Source of the DNA: Betaproteobacteria bacterium RBG_16_58_11
GTDB taxonomy: Bacteria; Pseudomonadota; Gammaproteobacteria; Burkholderiales; Thiobacteraceae
Assembly: GCA_001770235.1 (NCBI GenBank)
Contig: MEQN01000154.1
Location: forward strand, 2,369 to 11,137
Reading direction: 5' to 3'
DNA length: 8,769 nt
The position numbers were made by a program, and so were the translations under genes. A model generated the notes under the pieces. It worked only from the letters and a program-made list of their open reading frames with translations, was not told where the DNA came from and did not search any database. Positions 1 through 6,841 of this stretch are shown in pieces (positions within the stretch are counted from its first letter, which is position 1; every line of letters starts with the position of its first letter).

Positions 1-1105
1 TGGCGGTGGCCAAGGCCACGGCCGAAGCTTGATCGTTGCCGGACTTCTTGTGCACCAGGCTTTCCATCACCGAGGCGGTGAAGTTGACCTCGGGCGAATT
101 GTTGAACGAGGTGCGCGCATCGCGCAGCGTACCCAGCGCCTCGTTCAGCTTGCCGCGCTCCAATTGCACGCGCGAGAGATTGGCAAAATCATCCGCCGCG
201 CGAAAAAATGAGGTTTTGCCCCGTTCCACCACGGTCGAAAAAGCTTGTTCTGCGGCCTCCATGTCGCCGTTGCGCATTGCCAACTGCCCCATCTCCTTTT
301 GCCGGTGCATGGTGTAGGGCGATGCGGCCACCGCGCGCTCCAGCACTTGCTGCGCGCGTTCGGTTTTGGCCTGCGCTTCACACACCTTGGACAGCAAATC
401 GTAAGCCGCCATGTACTCGGGCGCTTCTTCAAGGACTTCTTCAAGCAATTCTTCCGCCTCGCGGTGATTGCCCTTGCAGTGGAACATGGTGGCCAGCCCC
501 ATGCGCGCCCACGGCACCGCGCGCAGATTGACCACCTGCTGATAAATCTTTTGCGCTTCCTCGACATTGCCCTGTGTGACATACAGCTCCGCCAGCAGCC
601 GCAACACGTCGATGGTGTATTTGCTGTTGACCTTGGAGAGTTCTGTGCAAACCTGGGTCGCCTCGGCCAGCCTGCCGTCTTCGATCAGGCGATAGATAGG
701 TCCGAACGCCAGCTTCTTCAGCATCACCCGCTCCAAGCGGCTTTTCAGCACCTCGGCGGTGAAAGGCTTGATCAGATAATCGTCAGGCGCCAGTTCCACT
801 GCCGACACCACTTTTTCGTACACGCTCTCGGCGGTGACCATGATGAATACGGTGGATAAATTAATGAGTTTGTTGTGGCGCAATTGTTCCAAAAGCTGCT
901 GGCCATCCGAGCCATCGCCCAAAAAATAGTCGCAAATAATGATGTCATAAGGTTTGGCCTGAAGACGCCGGATCGCATCGTTGGCCGTGCCCGCCATCTC
1001 CGAATACACCACGCCGAAGGTGCTGAGAATGGTGCGCATCGACGAGCGCATGCCTGGGACATCGTCGACGATGAGTACCCGTTTTTCTGCGAAATTAATA
1101 TCCAT
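1..1105 (-). CDS. Response regulator: CheY-like receiver domain fused to a TPR solenoid (3' end missing)
   Basis: The reading frame is open from the ATG at 1105 to the left edge: 368 codons, no stop, so the C-terminus is missing. Residues about 7-125 form a receiver domain. It has the acidic pair D14-D15 in the segment RVLIVDD, phosphoacceptor D59 in IIICDYFL, T91 in VTAES and K113 in the KPF motif, so all phosphorylation residues are present. From about residue 135 the protein is helical, with repeated TPR signatures such as AELYVTQGNVEEAQKIY and GLATMFHCKGNHREAEELL. No DNA-binding or enzymatic output domain is seen, so the output is probably protein-protein contact (inference). The start is chosen because the receiver fold begins directly after it; no strong Shine-Dalgarno is visible. 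The 125-bp leader carries the palindrome CGCGACCGTCGCG at 1133-1145, function unknown. The partner kinase is not identifiable here. It lies 125 bp downstream of the carbonic anhydrase on the same strand. Confidence 0.9.
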   Translation of the reverse strand, partial: MDINFAEKRVLIVDDVPGMRSSMRTILSTFGVVYSEMAGTANDAIRRLQAKPYDIIICDYFLGDGSDGQQLLEQLRHNKLINLSTVFIMVTAESVYEKVVSAVELAPDDYLIKPFTAEVLKSRLERVMLKKLAFGPIYRLIEDGRLAEATQVCTELSKVNSKYTIDVLRLLAELYVTQGNVEEAQKIYQQVVNLRAVPWARMGLATMFHCKGNHREAEELLEEVLEEAPEYMAAYDLLSKVCEAQAKTERAQQVLERAVAASPYTMHRQKEMGQLAMRNGDMEAAEQAFSTVVERGKTSFFRAADDFANLSRVQLERGKLNEALGTLRDARTSFNNSPEVNFTASVMESLVHKKSGNDQASAVALATA

Positions 1106-1196
1106 GATCCGTATCTGAAATGATCTGCATCGCGCGACCGTCGCGGCCCTGCGTTAAATGCTATAGCGGCACGAATGGGGGAAAGTTTGAGGAGGT

Positions 1197-1220
1197 TTGG
1201 CCGTAGTTGGCTACAGCCAA
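1197..1220 (-). terminator. Hairpin just downstream of the carbonic anhydrase gene (possible terminator or 3' stabiliser)
   Basis: Read on the minus strand, the arms TTGGCTGTAG and CTACGGCCAA flank a CCAA loop. They form a 10-bp stem with one U-G wobble. The same stretch in plus-strand RNA has a C-A mismatch, which suggests it matters on the minus strand. It begins 10 bases after the carbonic anhydrase stop codon. It is not followed by a clean U tract (ACCTCCTCAAACTTTC follows), so a classical intrinsic terminator is not established. It may instead stabilise the 3' end or attenuate read-through into the receiver-TPR gene. Confidence 0.4.
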
Positions 1221-1230
1221 GGGGCACAAG

Positions 1231-1755
1231 CTACGTATAGCTTCGCGCCAACTCGATGTAATGCGCCGCCGAGTAATTGAAATAAGCCAGCTCTTCCCCC
1301 GTCAAAGGCCGCAATTGCTTGGCGGGGCGGCCGAGATACAAGTAGCCGCTTTGCAGCGTTTTTCCTTCCGGCACCAGCGAACCCGCGCCGAGCAAGACGC
1401 GCGGTTCGAGCACGGCTTTGTCCATGATGATCGAGCCCATGCCGATCAGGCATTCATCGCCGATGGTGCAGCCGTGCAGGATGACGCTGTGGCCGACGGT
1501 GACACGCTCACCGATGACGAGCGGCGCGCCGTTCGGGTCGCTGACGCTTTTGTGCGAGACATGCAGTACTGATAGGTCTTGGACGTTGCTGCCGGCGCCG
1601 ATGCTGATGCTGTTCACGTCGCCGCGGATCACCGCGCCGCACCAGACCGAAGCGTTTTCGCCGAGCGTGACCTCGCCGATGATTTGCGCGCTGGGGTGAA
1701 CGTAAACGCTGGCGGGAATAGTGGGATGGATGTCGTGATGGGGGATGATGTTCAT
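1231..1755 (-). CDS. Gamma-class carbonic anhydrase-like protein (YrdA/PaaY-type left-handed beta helix)
   Basis: This 174-residue protein is built of hexapeptide repeats (left-handed beta-helix), the usual length for bacterial YrdA/PaaY-type gamma-carbonic anhydrase homologues, which assemble as trimers. Residues matching the zinc site of archaeal Cam are present: H65 in VLHV, H89 in VGHS and H94 in ILHG. R44 and D46 (IRGD) and Q59 (NVQD) match the conserved structural and active-site positions. The likely role is reversible CO2 hydration or a related metal-dependent function in the cytoplasm. Many members have weak or undetected carbonic anhydrase activity, so the substrate is uncertain. 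The ATG at 1755 is preferred over an in-frame start at 1842. The extra 29 residues are arginine-rich, lack family similarity and would translate the tandem repeats and promoter region. The gene is divergent from prlC. Confidence 0.9.
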   Translation of the reverse strand: MNIIPHHDIHPTIPASVYVHPSAQIIGEVTLGENASVWCGAVIRGDVNSISIGAGSNVQDLSVLHVSHKSVSDPNGAPLVIGERVTVGHSVILHGCTIGDECLIGMGSIIMDKAVLEPRVLLGAGSLVPEGKTLQSGYLYLGRPAKQLRPLTGEELAYFNYSAAHYIELARSYT

Positions 1756-1786
1756 GGTGAAAAGCCTTGAGTTTCGTGGCGCTAAC

Positions 1787-1814
1787 TGACGCCTGACCCC
1801 TGACGCCCGACGCC
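1787..1814. repeat. Four tandem 7-bp repeats (TGACGCC type)
   Basis: Four head-to-tail heptamers fill 28 bp exactly: TGACGCC, TGACCCC, TGACGCC and CGACGCC. They lie in the divergent intergenic region between the carbonic anhydrase and prlC, covering the place where a prlC -35 box would sit. They resemble in style the heptameric short tandem repeats known from other bacterial intergenic regions. Whether they bind a protein or are replication-slippage products cannot be told from one copy. Confidence 0.75.
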
Positions 1815-1835
1815 TCCGTTGATGGCTAGTATAAT
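1807..1835 (+). promoter_or_regulatory. Probable sigma-70 promoter of prlC
   Basis: A perfect TATAAT lies at 1830-1835. Seventeen bases upstream is CCGACG (1807-1812), a poor -35 that overlaps the last tandem heptamers. Transcription would start near 1842 and give a leader of about 22 nt before the prlC ATG at 1864. The weak -35 suggests either low basal activity or dependence on an activator. No strong Shine-Dalgarno is visible in the leader; GAAAG at 1853-1857 is the nearest candidate. Confidence 0.55.
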
Positions 1836-1856
1836 GGCGCATTGATTTCCTCGAAA
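1828..1856 (-). promoter_or_regulatory. Possible divergent promoter for the carbonic anhydrase, sharing the -10
   Basis: On the minus strand the same AT-rich core reads TATACT (1833-1828), overlapping the plus-strand TATAAT. The -35 position (TTTCGA at 1856-1851) is a poor match. Transcription would start near 1820 and the roughly 65-nt leader would carry the tandem heptamers. Overlapping symmetric -10 elements are known to support bidirectional initiation. Here this is only inferred from sequence. Confidence 0.35.
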
Positions 1857-1863
1857 GATAACC

Positions 1864-3894
1864 ATGAACCCCTTACTGGATTTTTCCGGCCTGCCGCGCT
1901 TTGCCGAGATCAAGCCGGAGCACGTCAACCCGGCGATCGAGCAATTGTTGGCAAACAATCGCGCGCTGGTTTCGACCTTGACCGCCGATGCGAGCGCGCC
2001 GACTTGGAAAAGCTTCGTGCTGCCCTTGGAAGATTCGAATGAGCATCTATCGCGCGCTTGGTCGCAGGTGTCGCACATGAATTCGGTGGTGAATAGCCCC
2101 GAGCTGCGTGAGGTCTATAACGCCAATCTGTCGAAGATCACCGAGTACTATGCCGAGCTGTCGCAGAATCTAAAGCTCTTTGACAAATTCAAGGCGATCA
2201 AAGCTTCCTCCGAATTTGCGCAACTAAGCTCGGCGCAGAAAAAGATCATCGAAAACGAACTGCGCGATTTTCGGCTCGGCGGCGCAGAGTTGCCGGAAGA
2301 TCAAAAAGAACGTTTCAAGGCGATTCAGGAGGAGTTGGCCACGCTCTCCGCGCGCTTCGAGGAAAACTTGCTCGACACCACCAACGACTATGCAAAGTAT
2401 GTCGAGCACGCAGTCGACGTCGCCGGTCTTCCCGCCGATGTGTTGCAAGCGGCGCAAGAAGCAGCCACCGCCGATGGCAAGCCGGGCTGGAAATTCACGC
2501 TGCATGGGCCTTCCTATATGCCCGTGATGCAATACGCCGAGCACCGCGCCCTGCGCGAGGAGTTGTACCGCGCTTATGTGACGCGCGCCTCCGAATTCGG
2601 CAAAGCCGAGTGGGACAACACGCCCTTGATCGGGCAGATTCTCGCGCTACGCCAGGAGGCCGCGCACCTGATCGGCTACAAGAGTTATGCTGAAGTTTCG
2701 CTCGCCACCAAGATGGCTGCGACACCGGCCGAGGTAATGGATTTCCTAAATTCCCTGGGACAGCGCGCCAAGCCTTTCGCGCAAAAAGACTTAGATGAAG
2801 TGCGCGCCTTCGCTGCGGAAAAATTCGGCATGTCTGAACTAGATGCCTGGGACATCGGCTATTACTCGGAGAAATTGCGCGAGGCGCGCTATGGTTTCTC
2901 GGATGAGGAGGTGAAGCAATATTTCCCCGAGTCCACGGTGCTACCCGGCATGTTTAAGCTGGTGGAGACGATATACGGGCTGAAGATTCACGCAACCCAC
3001 GCGCCCACTTGGCATGCGGATGTGCGTTTCTTCTCCATCACTGATCACACTGGGCAACTCGTCGGTCAGTTTTACCTCGACCTGTATGCGCGCAAAAACA
3101 AGCGTGGCGGGGCTTGGATGGATGATGCGATCACGCGTCGACGCAAAGCGGAGAAAATTCAAACGCCGGTGGCTTATCTCACCTGCAATTTTTCTGCTCC
3201 GGTCGGCGGTAAACCGGCGCTGTTCACGCATGACGAAGTGATCACCTTGTTCCATGAGTTCGGCCATGGCCTGCATCACTTGCTCACCAAGATTGAAGAC
3301 CTAGGCGTATCCGGCATCAACGGCGTGGAGTGGGACGCGGTCGAGCTGCCCTCGCAGTTCATGGAAAATTTTTGCTGGGAATGGGATGTGGTGCGTCACA
3401 TGACGCGCCATGTGGAGACGGGTGAGTCGTTACCGCGCGCGCTGTACGACAAAATGCTGCTGGCGAAAAATTTCCAAAGTGGCTTATTCACCATGCGCCA
3501 AATCGAATTCGCGCTCTTCGATATGCGTCTGCATGATGACTTCGATCCTCAGGGGGGGCGCAGCGTGTTGCAATTGCTGGACGAGGTGCGCGCGCAGGTG
3601 GCGGTGATCCGGCCGCCGGCTTTCAATCGCTTCCCCAACAACTTCTCCCACATCTTCGCCGGCGGCTATGCCGCGGGTTATTACAGCTACAAGTGGGCCG
3701 AGGTGCTGTCGGCCGATGCCTACAGCCTGTTCGAAGAAAACGGCGTGTTGAGCGCCGAGGTGGGGCATCGTTTCTGGAGCGAGATATTGGGGCGGGGCGG
3801 CAGCCGGCCGGCCTTGGAATCATTCGTCGCATTCCGTGGACGCGAGCCGACCATCGATGCCCTGCTGCGCCATTCGGGTATGGTGGAGGCATAA
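1864..3894 (+). CDS. prlC: Oligopeptidase A (M3 family zinc metallopeptidase)
   Basis: This cytoplasmic zinc endopeptidase degrades short peptides, including cleaved signal peptides. The protein has 676 residues, close to the 680 of Escherichia coli OpdA/PrlC, and appears intact. The N-terminal half is helical and matches the M3 propeptide-like region. The catalytic domain holds the HEFGH motif at residues 464-468 (H464 and H468 zinc ligands, E465 general base). The third ligand is E494, directly before LPSQ. The C-terminal segment from G600 to E613 contains the tyrosine-rich GYYSYKW stretch that lines the substrate site in thimet oligopeptidase relatives. The protein begins MNPLLDFSGLPRF, the usual start of the family, which supports the ATG at 1864. 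There is no signal peptide. It is followed after 64 bp by two small exported proteins on the same strand, which may be partly read through from this gene. Confidence 0.97.
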   Translation: MNPLLDFSGLPRFAEIKPEHVNPAIEQLLANNRALVSTLTADASAPTWKSFVLPLEDSNEHLSRAWSQVSHMNSVVNSPELREVYNANLSKITEYYAELSQNLKLFDKFKAIKASSEFAQLSSAQKKIIENELRDFRLGGAELPEDQKERFKAIQEELATLSARFEENLLDTTNDYAKYVEHAVDVAGLPADVLQAAQEAATADGKPGWKFTLHGPSYMPVMQYAEHRALREELYRAYVTRASEFGKAEWDNTPLIGQILALRQEAAHLIGYKSYAEVSLATKMAATPAEVMDFLNSLGQRAKPFAQKDLDEVRAFAAEKFGMSELDAWDIGYYSEKLREARYGFSDEEVKQYFPESTVLPGMFKLVETIYGLKIHATHAPTWHADVRFFSITDHTGQLVGQFYLDLYARKNKRGGAWMDDAITRRRKAEKIQTPVAYLTCNFSAPVGGKPALFTHDEVITLFHEFGHGLHHLLTKIEDLGVSGINGVEWDAVELPSQFMENFCWEWDVVRHMTRHVETGESLPRALYDKMLLAKNFQSGLFTMRQIEFALFDMRLHDDFDPQGGRSVLQLLDEVRAQVAVIRPPAFNRFPNNFSHIFAGGYAAGYYSYKWAEVLSADAYSLFEENGVLSAEVGHRFWSEILGRGGSRPALESFVAFRGREPTIDALLRHSGMVEA

Positions 3895-3899
3895 AGCCC

Positions 3900-3928
3900 T
3901 TGATTTGGCCCGGCGCGTATGATATTAC
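3900..3928 (+). promoter_or_regulatory. Candidate promoter for the SH3 / DUF4124 gene pair
   Basis: TTGATT (3900-3905) and TATTAC (3923-3928) are spaced 17 bp apart and each match the sigma-70 consensus at four of six positions. They lie in the 64-bp gap between prlC and the SH3 gene. This would let the exported-protein pair be transcribed without prlC. An alternative -10, TATGAT at 3918-3923, has unsuitable spacing. No terminator hairpin is seen after prlC, so read-through is equally possible. Confidence 0.35.
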
Positions 3929-3958
3929 ATGAAGAAATTCACGTAACGAATTGAGCCA

Positions 3959-4426
3959 ATGAAGGTTTTAATGCTTCTTTTAGGGCTGATCTGGGCCTTG
4001 CCCGTGTTGGCGGATACCGCCACCGTGGTGGAAGGCACGCGCGTCAATCTGCGCAGCGGCAAGCTGGATACTTATCGCGTGGTCAAGGCTTTGGAGCCGG
4101 GCACTGAAGTCGAGGTGCTGCGCCAGGAGCAAGCCTATGTCCAGGTTAAAACCCATGAAGGCGACGTGGGGTGGCTCCCGCTGCGCTTTGTGAAGATTAC
4201 GCCCGCGTCCGCAAAGCAGACGGCGCCGAATCCCTCGCTGGAAGAGTTAAAAGCGGAAATTGCCAAAGCCCAAGCCGAGCTCAAGCAAAGCCGCAATCCA
4301 GGAGAGGCGGCTTCGATGGGGATGTTCATTGGAGCTGGCCTCGGCGGATTGGCGCTGGGCATCCTGCTTGGCATGGGCGGCTTGCAGGCTTACTATCGAA
4401 AGAAGCTGAACGGACTGAGGATATAA
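3959..4426 (+). CDS. Exported, membrane-anchored bacterial SH3 protein (YgiM / SH3-and-anchor type)
   Basis: The protein has 155 residues. Residues 1-18 form a signal peptide, with probable cleavage after PVLA. Residues about 20-81 form a bacterial SH3 domain with the typical VNLRSG motif (29-34) and the closing GWLPLRFV (71-78). Residues about 93-112 are an alanine/glutamate/lysine-rich coiled coil. A glycine-rich transmembrane helix follows at about 119-146 and ends in a basic tail (YRKKLNG). This is the layout of the SH3-and-anchor family that includes E. coli YgiM, with a shorter coiled coil than usual. Bacterial SH3 domains often bind peptidoglycan, so an envelope role in the periplasm is inferred; the exact function of the family is unknown. 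The next gene starts 1 bp after the stop codon, so the two are very probably co-translated. Confidence 0.85.
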   Translation: MKVLMLLLGLIWALPVLADTATVVEGTRVNLRSGKLDTYRVVKALEPGTEVEVLRQEQAYVQVKTHEGDVGWLPLRFVKITPASAKQTAPNPSLEELKAEIAKAQAELKQSRNPGEAASMGMFIGAGLGGLALGILLGMGGLQAYYRKKLNGLRI

Positions 4427-4427
4427 A

Positions 4428-5006
4428 ATGAAAACGCCCATTTTTTTATTGATACTGATGCTTTTATTTGGCGCGACCGCGCAAGCGGAAATGTATCGCT
4501 GGGTGGATAAGGACGGCAAAGTGCATTACACCGATCAACCGCCGCCGCCCAATGAAGCCAAGAAAGTGGAAGAGAAAAAATTCGGCGGCAACCTCATTCA
4601 AGGCGACCTGCCCTATGCGACGCAGCAAGCCGCAAAAAATTTCCCGGTGACGCTCTATACCGGCGATTGCGGCGAGGCATGCACCCAAGCCAAAGCCTAT
4701 TTGGCCAAGCGCGGCATTCCCTATAGCGAGCGCTTGCCCGGCAAGAACCCGGCCGACGCGGAACTTTTCAAAAAGATTACTAAGGATAGTTTTATTCCCC
4801 TGTTGCAGATCGGCAGCACACAGCTAAAAGGCTTTGACGAATCGGCGTGGGCCGTAGCGCTGGATCAAGCCGGTTATCCCAAGAGCAATCCCTTCCCCCG
4901 GGGGCAGCAGCCGAAACCGGCCGAGCCGGGCAAAGCCGAAACGCCGCCCGCCGCCAACACCCCCGCCAGCCCGAAGCCTGAAGACGGCGGACGAAAAAGC
5001 TACTAA
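4428..5006 (+). CDS. Exported DUF4124 and glutaredoxin-like domain protein
   Basis: The protein has 192 residues. Residues 1-20 form a signal peptide with probable cleavage after TAQA. Residues 22-41 carry the DUF4124 signature: YRWVDKDGKVHYTDQPP. Residues about 73-150 resemble a glutaredoxin/thioredoxin fold: VTLYTGDCGEAC, then the IPYSERL strand, P124 in the cis-proline position (SFIPLLQIG) and GFDE. The two cysteines are C81 and C85, a CxxxC spacing instead of the usual CxxC. The tail (about 154-187) is rich in proline and alanine and probably disordered. A periplasmic thiol-disulfide or binding role is inferred, and no substrate can be named. A good Shine-Dalgarno (GAGG, 4417-4420) sits inside the end of the SH3 gene, 7 nt before the ATG. 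It forms a tight pair with that gene. Confidence 0.85.
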   Translation: MKTPIFLLILMLLFGATAQAEMYRWVDKDGKVHYTDQPPPPNEAKKVEEKKFGGNLIQGDLPYATQQAAKNFPVTLYTGDCGEACTQAKAYLAKRGIPYSERLPGKNPADAELFKKITKDSFIPLLQIGSTQLKGFDESAWAVALDQAGYPKSNPFPRGQQPKPAEPGKAETPPAANTPASPKPEDGGRKSY

Positions 5007-5075
5007 ATCGGATCGAAGTAAAAAAGGCACCGTTGAGCAGGTTGCGCGCTGGCAAGAATTTTTTAGGTTGAAGCA

Positions 5076-5852
5076 ATGAAAATCGCGACTTGGAACGTCA
5101 ACTCGCTCAAGGTGCGATTGCCGCAGGTGCTGGAATGGCTGGCGCAAAATCAGCCCGACGTGTTGTGCCTGCAAGAAACCAAGCAAGAAGATAAAAATTT
5201 CCCGCTTGCGGAATTGAACGCCGCCGGCTATCAGGCCAGCTTCTCCGGGCAAAAAACCTACAACGGTGTAGCGATTTTGAGCCGTGTGCCGCAGCAGGAT
5301 GTGCAAGTGGGCATCCCCGGATTGGCGGACGAACAAAAGCGTGTCCTGGCCGCCACCGTGGACGGCGTGCGCATCGTGAATATCTATATTCCCAATGGCC
5401 AGAGCGTCGATTCCGACAAATACCAATACAAGCTCGCTTGGCTCCAGGCGCTGACGGCTTGGCTGGAAGCCGAGTTGAAAACCCACCCCCCACTTGTGCT
5501 GCTGGGCGATTACAACATCGCGCCGGAAGATCGTGATGTGCATGACCCGCAAGCCTGGGCGGGTCAAGTGCTGTGCTCCGAGCCGGAGCGCGCGGCGTTT
5601 CAAGCGTTGATCCAACTCGGCTTGCAGGACAGCTTCCGCTTATTCGAACAAGCGGAGAAATCGTTCTCGTGGTGGGATTACCGCATGAATGCCTTTCGCC
5701 GCAATAGGGGATTGCGCATCGACCATATCCTGGTTTCCGCGCCGTTGGCCCCGGCCTGCAAGACGGCGCGCATCGACAAGGAAGCGCGCAAGGCGGAGCG
5801 GCCTTCGGATCACGCGCCGGTGTTGCTGGAATTGGAGATTATGAAAGAGTAG
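5076..5852 (+). CDS. xth: Exodeoxyribonuclease III (AP endonuclease, EEP family)
   Basis: This cytoplasmic DNA repair enzyme cleaves at abasic sites and removes 3' blocking groups in base excision repair, using a divalent metal. The 258-residue length is typical. All expected catalytic residues of the endonuclease/exonuclease/phosphatase fold are present: N7 in TWNVNS, E34 in LQETK, Y104 in NIYIPNG, D145 and N147 in LGDYNIAP, D216 in RIDHIL, and D245-H246 in PSDHAPV. The start [10 protein letters not shown] is the normal start of the family. The gene lies 69 bp after the DUF4124 gene. No convincing promoter was found in that gap, so it may be the last gene of the plus-strand group. Its last 14 bp overlap the 3' end of the opposing HDOD gene. 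Confidence 0.97.
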   Translation: MKIATWNVNSLKVRLPQVLEWLAQNQPDVLCLQETKQEDKNFPLAELNAAGYQASFSGQKTYNGVAILSRVPQQDVQVGIPGLADEQKRVLAATVDGVRIVNIYIPNGQSVDSDKYQYKLAWLQALTAWLEAELKTHPPLVLLGDYNIAPEDRDVHDPQAWAGQVLCSEPERAAFQALIQLGLQDSFRLFEQAEKSFSWWDYRMNAFRRNRGLRIDHILVSAPLAPACKTARIDKEARKAERPSDHAPVLLELEIMKE

Positions 5853-6735
5853 GGAGCAGCGGCAGCCACGCCGCAGCCGGCGCGACGCCATACCAGGTCC
5901 AACTCTTGGCCGCTTGCAGGGCGATGCGCTGAATGCGCTCATGCACTTCTTCTTCGCGCAAATTCAAGAGCTGGCCGATCTCTTTGTAATCGTCCGGCAG
6001 CGCGGCATCGAACCAATTGTTTGCGGAATGCCTTGCCAGACGGCAGGCGAGCGCCACGTTTTTTGAGCGTGGCTGATTCGCGTGCTCTTCGTCCATCAGC
6101 AGTTGCAAGAGCTTCGGCAAGTGCCAGTGTTCGGCCAAGGCGAGTTGCAGCTCCTGGCCGCGAAAGCCAAGCACATGCTTTTGCACATCAGAGCTGCGCA
6201 ACCGTGGATTGGCCTGCATCAAGGCGCGGATTTTAAGCATGGGCTCCGGCGCAAAACACCACATCAATATTTCGGCCAGATCGCGCAACAGCGCGGCAAT
6301 GACGACTTCATCCGATTCCATGTCATGCCGCAGCATCGCCCAATCCTGTGCGTACAGCGCGGCATGGCGCGCGCGGCTCATGCTGTGCATCACCCCGAGC
6401 AGCGCGTCCGGATGATCCTTCAACGTGGATTCGATGCTGGGCAAACGCGCGAAATGGCGAAAGAAGGGCGTGGTGCCGAGCATCATCAAGGCGTGCGCGA
6501 TGGTGGTAATTTCCATCGCCTGCCGCTTGCTGCGATGGGTGTGCAGATAACGCAGCACCCTTAAGGTCATCAGCGGATCGTGCATGATCGCATCCGCCAA
6601 TTCGCGCCCATTCAGATTGTCCTCGTTGTCCTTGAACTGGACGAGCGCCGTCTGGGTGCGGGTGAGCACCGGAATGTCCGCTTGGTCAAAATACGCGACC
6701 CAAGCGGCGACATCTTTGAGCGGGCGCGTAATCAT
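5839..6735 (-). CDS. HDOD-domain signalling protein
   Basis: This 298-residue soluble protein consists mainly of one HDOD domain (about residues 15-215). Typical features are [18 protein letters not shown] (47-64), the IAHALMMLG helix (79-87) and [12 protein letters not shown] (148-159). HDOD domains are non-catalytic relatives of HD phosphohydrolases found in bacterial signalling proteins, so a scaffolding or regulatory role is inferred. The position that is often His in the LLHD segment is Arg here (R151-D152), consistent with no metal-dependent catalysis. The start is fixed: an in-frame TAG lies three codons upstream of the ATG at 6735, with no alternative start between. No clear Shine-Dalgarno is seen. 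It lies downstream of the histidine kinase on the same strand, separated by 106 bp that include a REP-like palindrome. Shared transcription is possible but not shown. Confidence 0.88.
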   Translation of the reverse strand: MITRPLKDVAAWVAYFDQADIPVLTRTQTALVQFKDNEDNLNGRELADAIMHDPLMTLRVLRYLHTHRSKRQAMEITTIAHALMMLGTTPFFRHFARLPSIESTLKDHPDALLGVMHSMSRARHAALYAQDWAMLRHDMESDEVVIAALLRDLAEILMWCFAPEPMLKIRALMQANPRLRSSDVQKHVLGFRGQELQLALAEHWHLPKLLQLLMDEEHANQPRSKNVALACRLARHSANNWFDAALPDDYKEIGQLLNLREEEVHERIQRIALQAAKSWTWYGVAPAAAWLPLLPTLS

Positions 6736-6786
6736 GGCTTGTGGCTAGATTAACGGCGGATAACGCGCTGACTTTATGGTGATTTT

Positions 6787-6832
6787 GTAGCGCCGGCATC
6801 TTGCCGGCATGCCGCCTGGAAGCCGGCGCTAC
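6787..6832. repeat. REP-like palindromic element
   Basis: The outer arms GTAGCGCCGGC (6787-6797) and GCCGGCGCTAC (6822-6832) are perfectly complementary over 11 bp. Inside, GCCGGCAT occurs twice (6792-6799 and 6803-6810), so a smaller alternative hairpin GCCGGC-ATCTT-GCCGGC can also form. This design is that of the dispersed extragenic palindromes common in beta- and gammaproteobacteria, often mobilised by RAYT-type transposases. It begins 10 bp after the stop codon of the histidine kinase. On the minus strand it is followed by CAAAATCACC rather than a T tract, so it is not a normal intrinsic terminator. It could still stabilise the kinase mRNA 3' end. Confidence 0.75.
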
Positions 6833-6841
6833 GAGGGGCGA

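Noticed and set aside
245..859. A 204-codon open frame on the plus strand.
   Set aside because: It is antisense to the receiver-TPR gene, whose frame runs unbroken through the region with clear receiver and TPR motifs. The plus-strand product is an unstructured shadow rich in His, Gln and Arg.
1756..1842. N-terminal extension of the carbonic anhydrase to an ATG at 1842.
   Set aside because: The added 29 residues are a translation of the heptamer repeats and flanking promoter region and are unlike the family, which begins close to MNIIPHHD.
5007..5075. A promoter for xth in the gap (TTGAGC at 5033-5038).
   Set aside because: The hexamer at 17-bp spacing is GAATTT, a poor -10, so no feature was claimed.
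4824..5615. A 263-codon open frame on the minus strand, longer than xth itself.
   Set aside because: It lies antisense to the DUF4124 gene end and most of xth, whose catalytic motifs and normal family length are intact. The antisense protein shows no recognisable domain.
6082..6564. A 160-codon open frame on the plus strand.
   Set aside because: It lies opposite the HDOD coding region and has no domain-like pattern, so it is explained by codon bias of the real gene.
6787..6832. The palindrome as a rho-independent terminator of the kinase gene.
   Set aside because: No T tract follows the stem on the minus strand (CAAAATCACC instead), and the repeat structure fits a REP-type element better.
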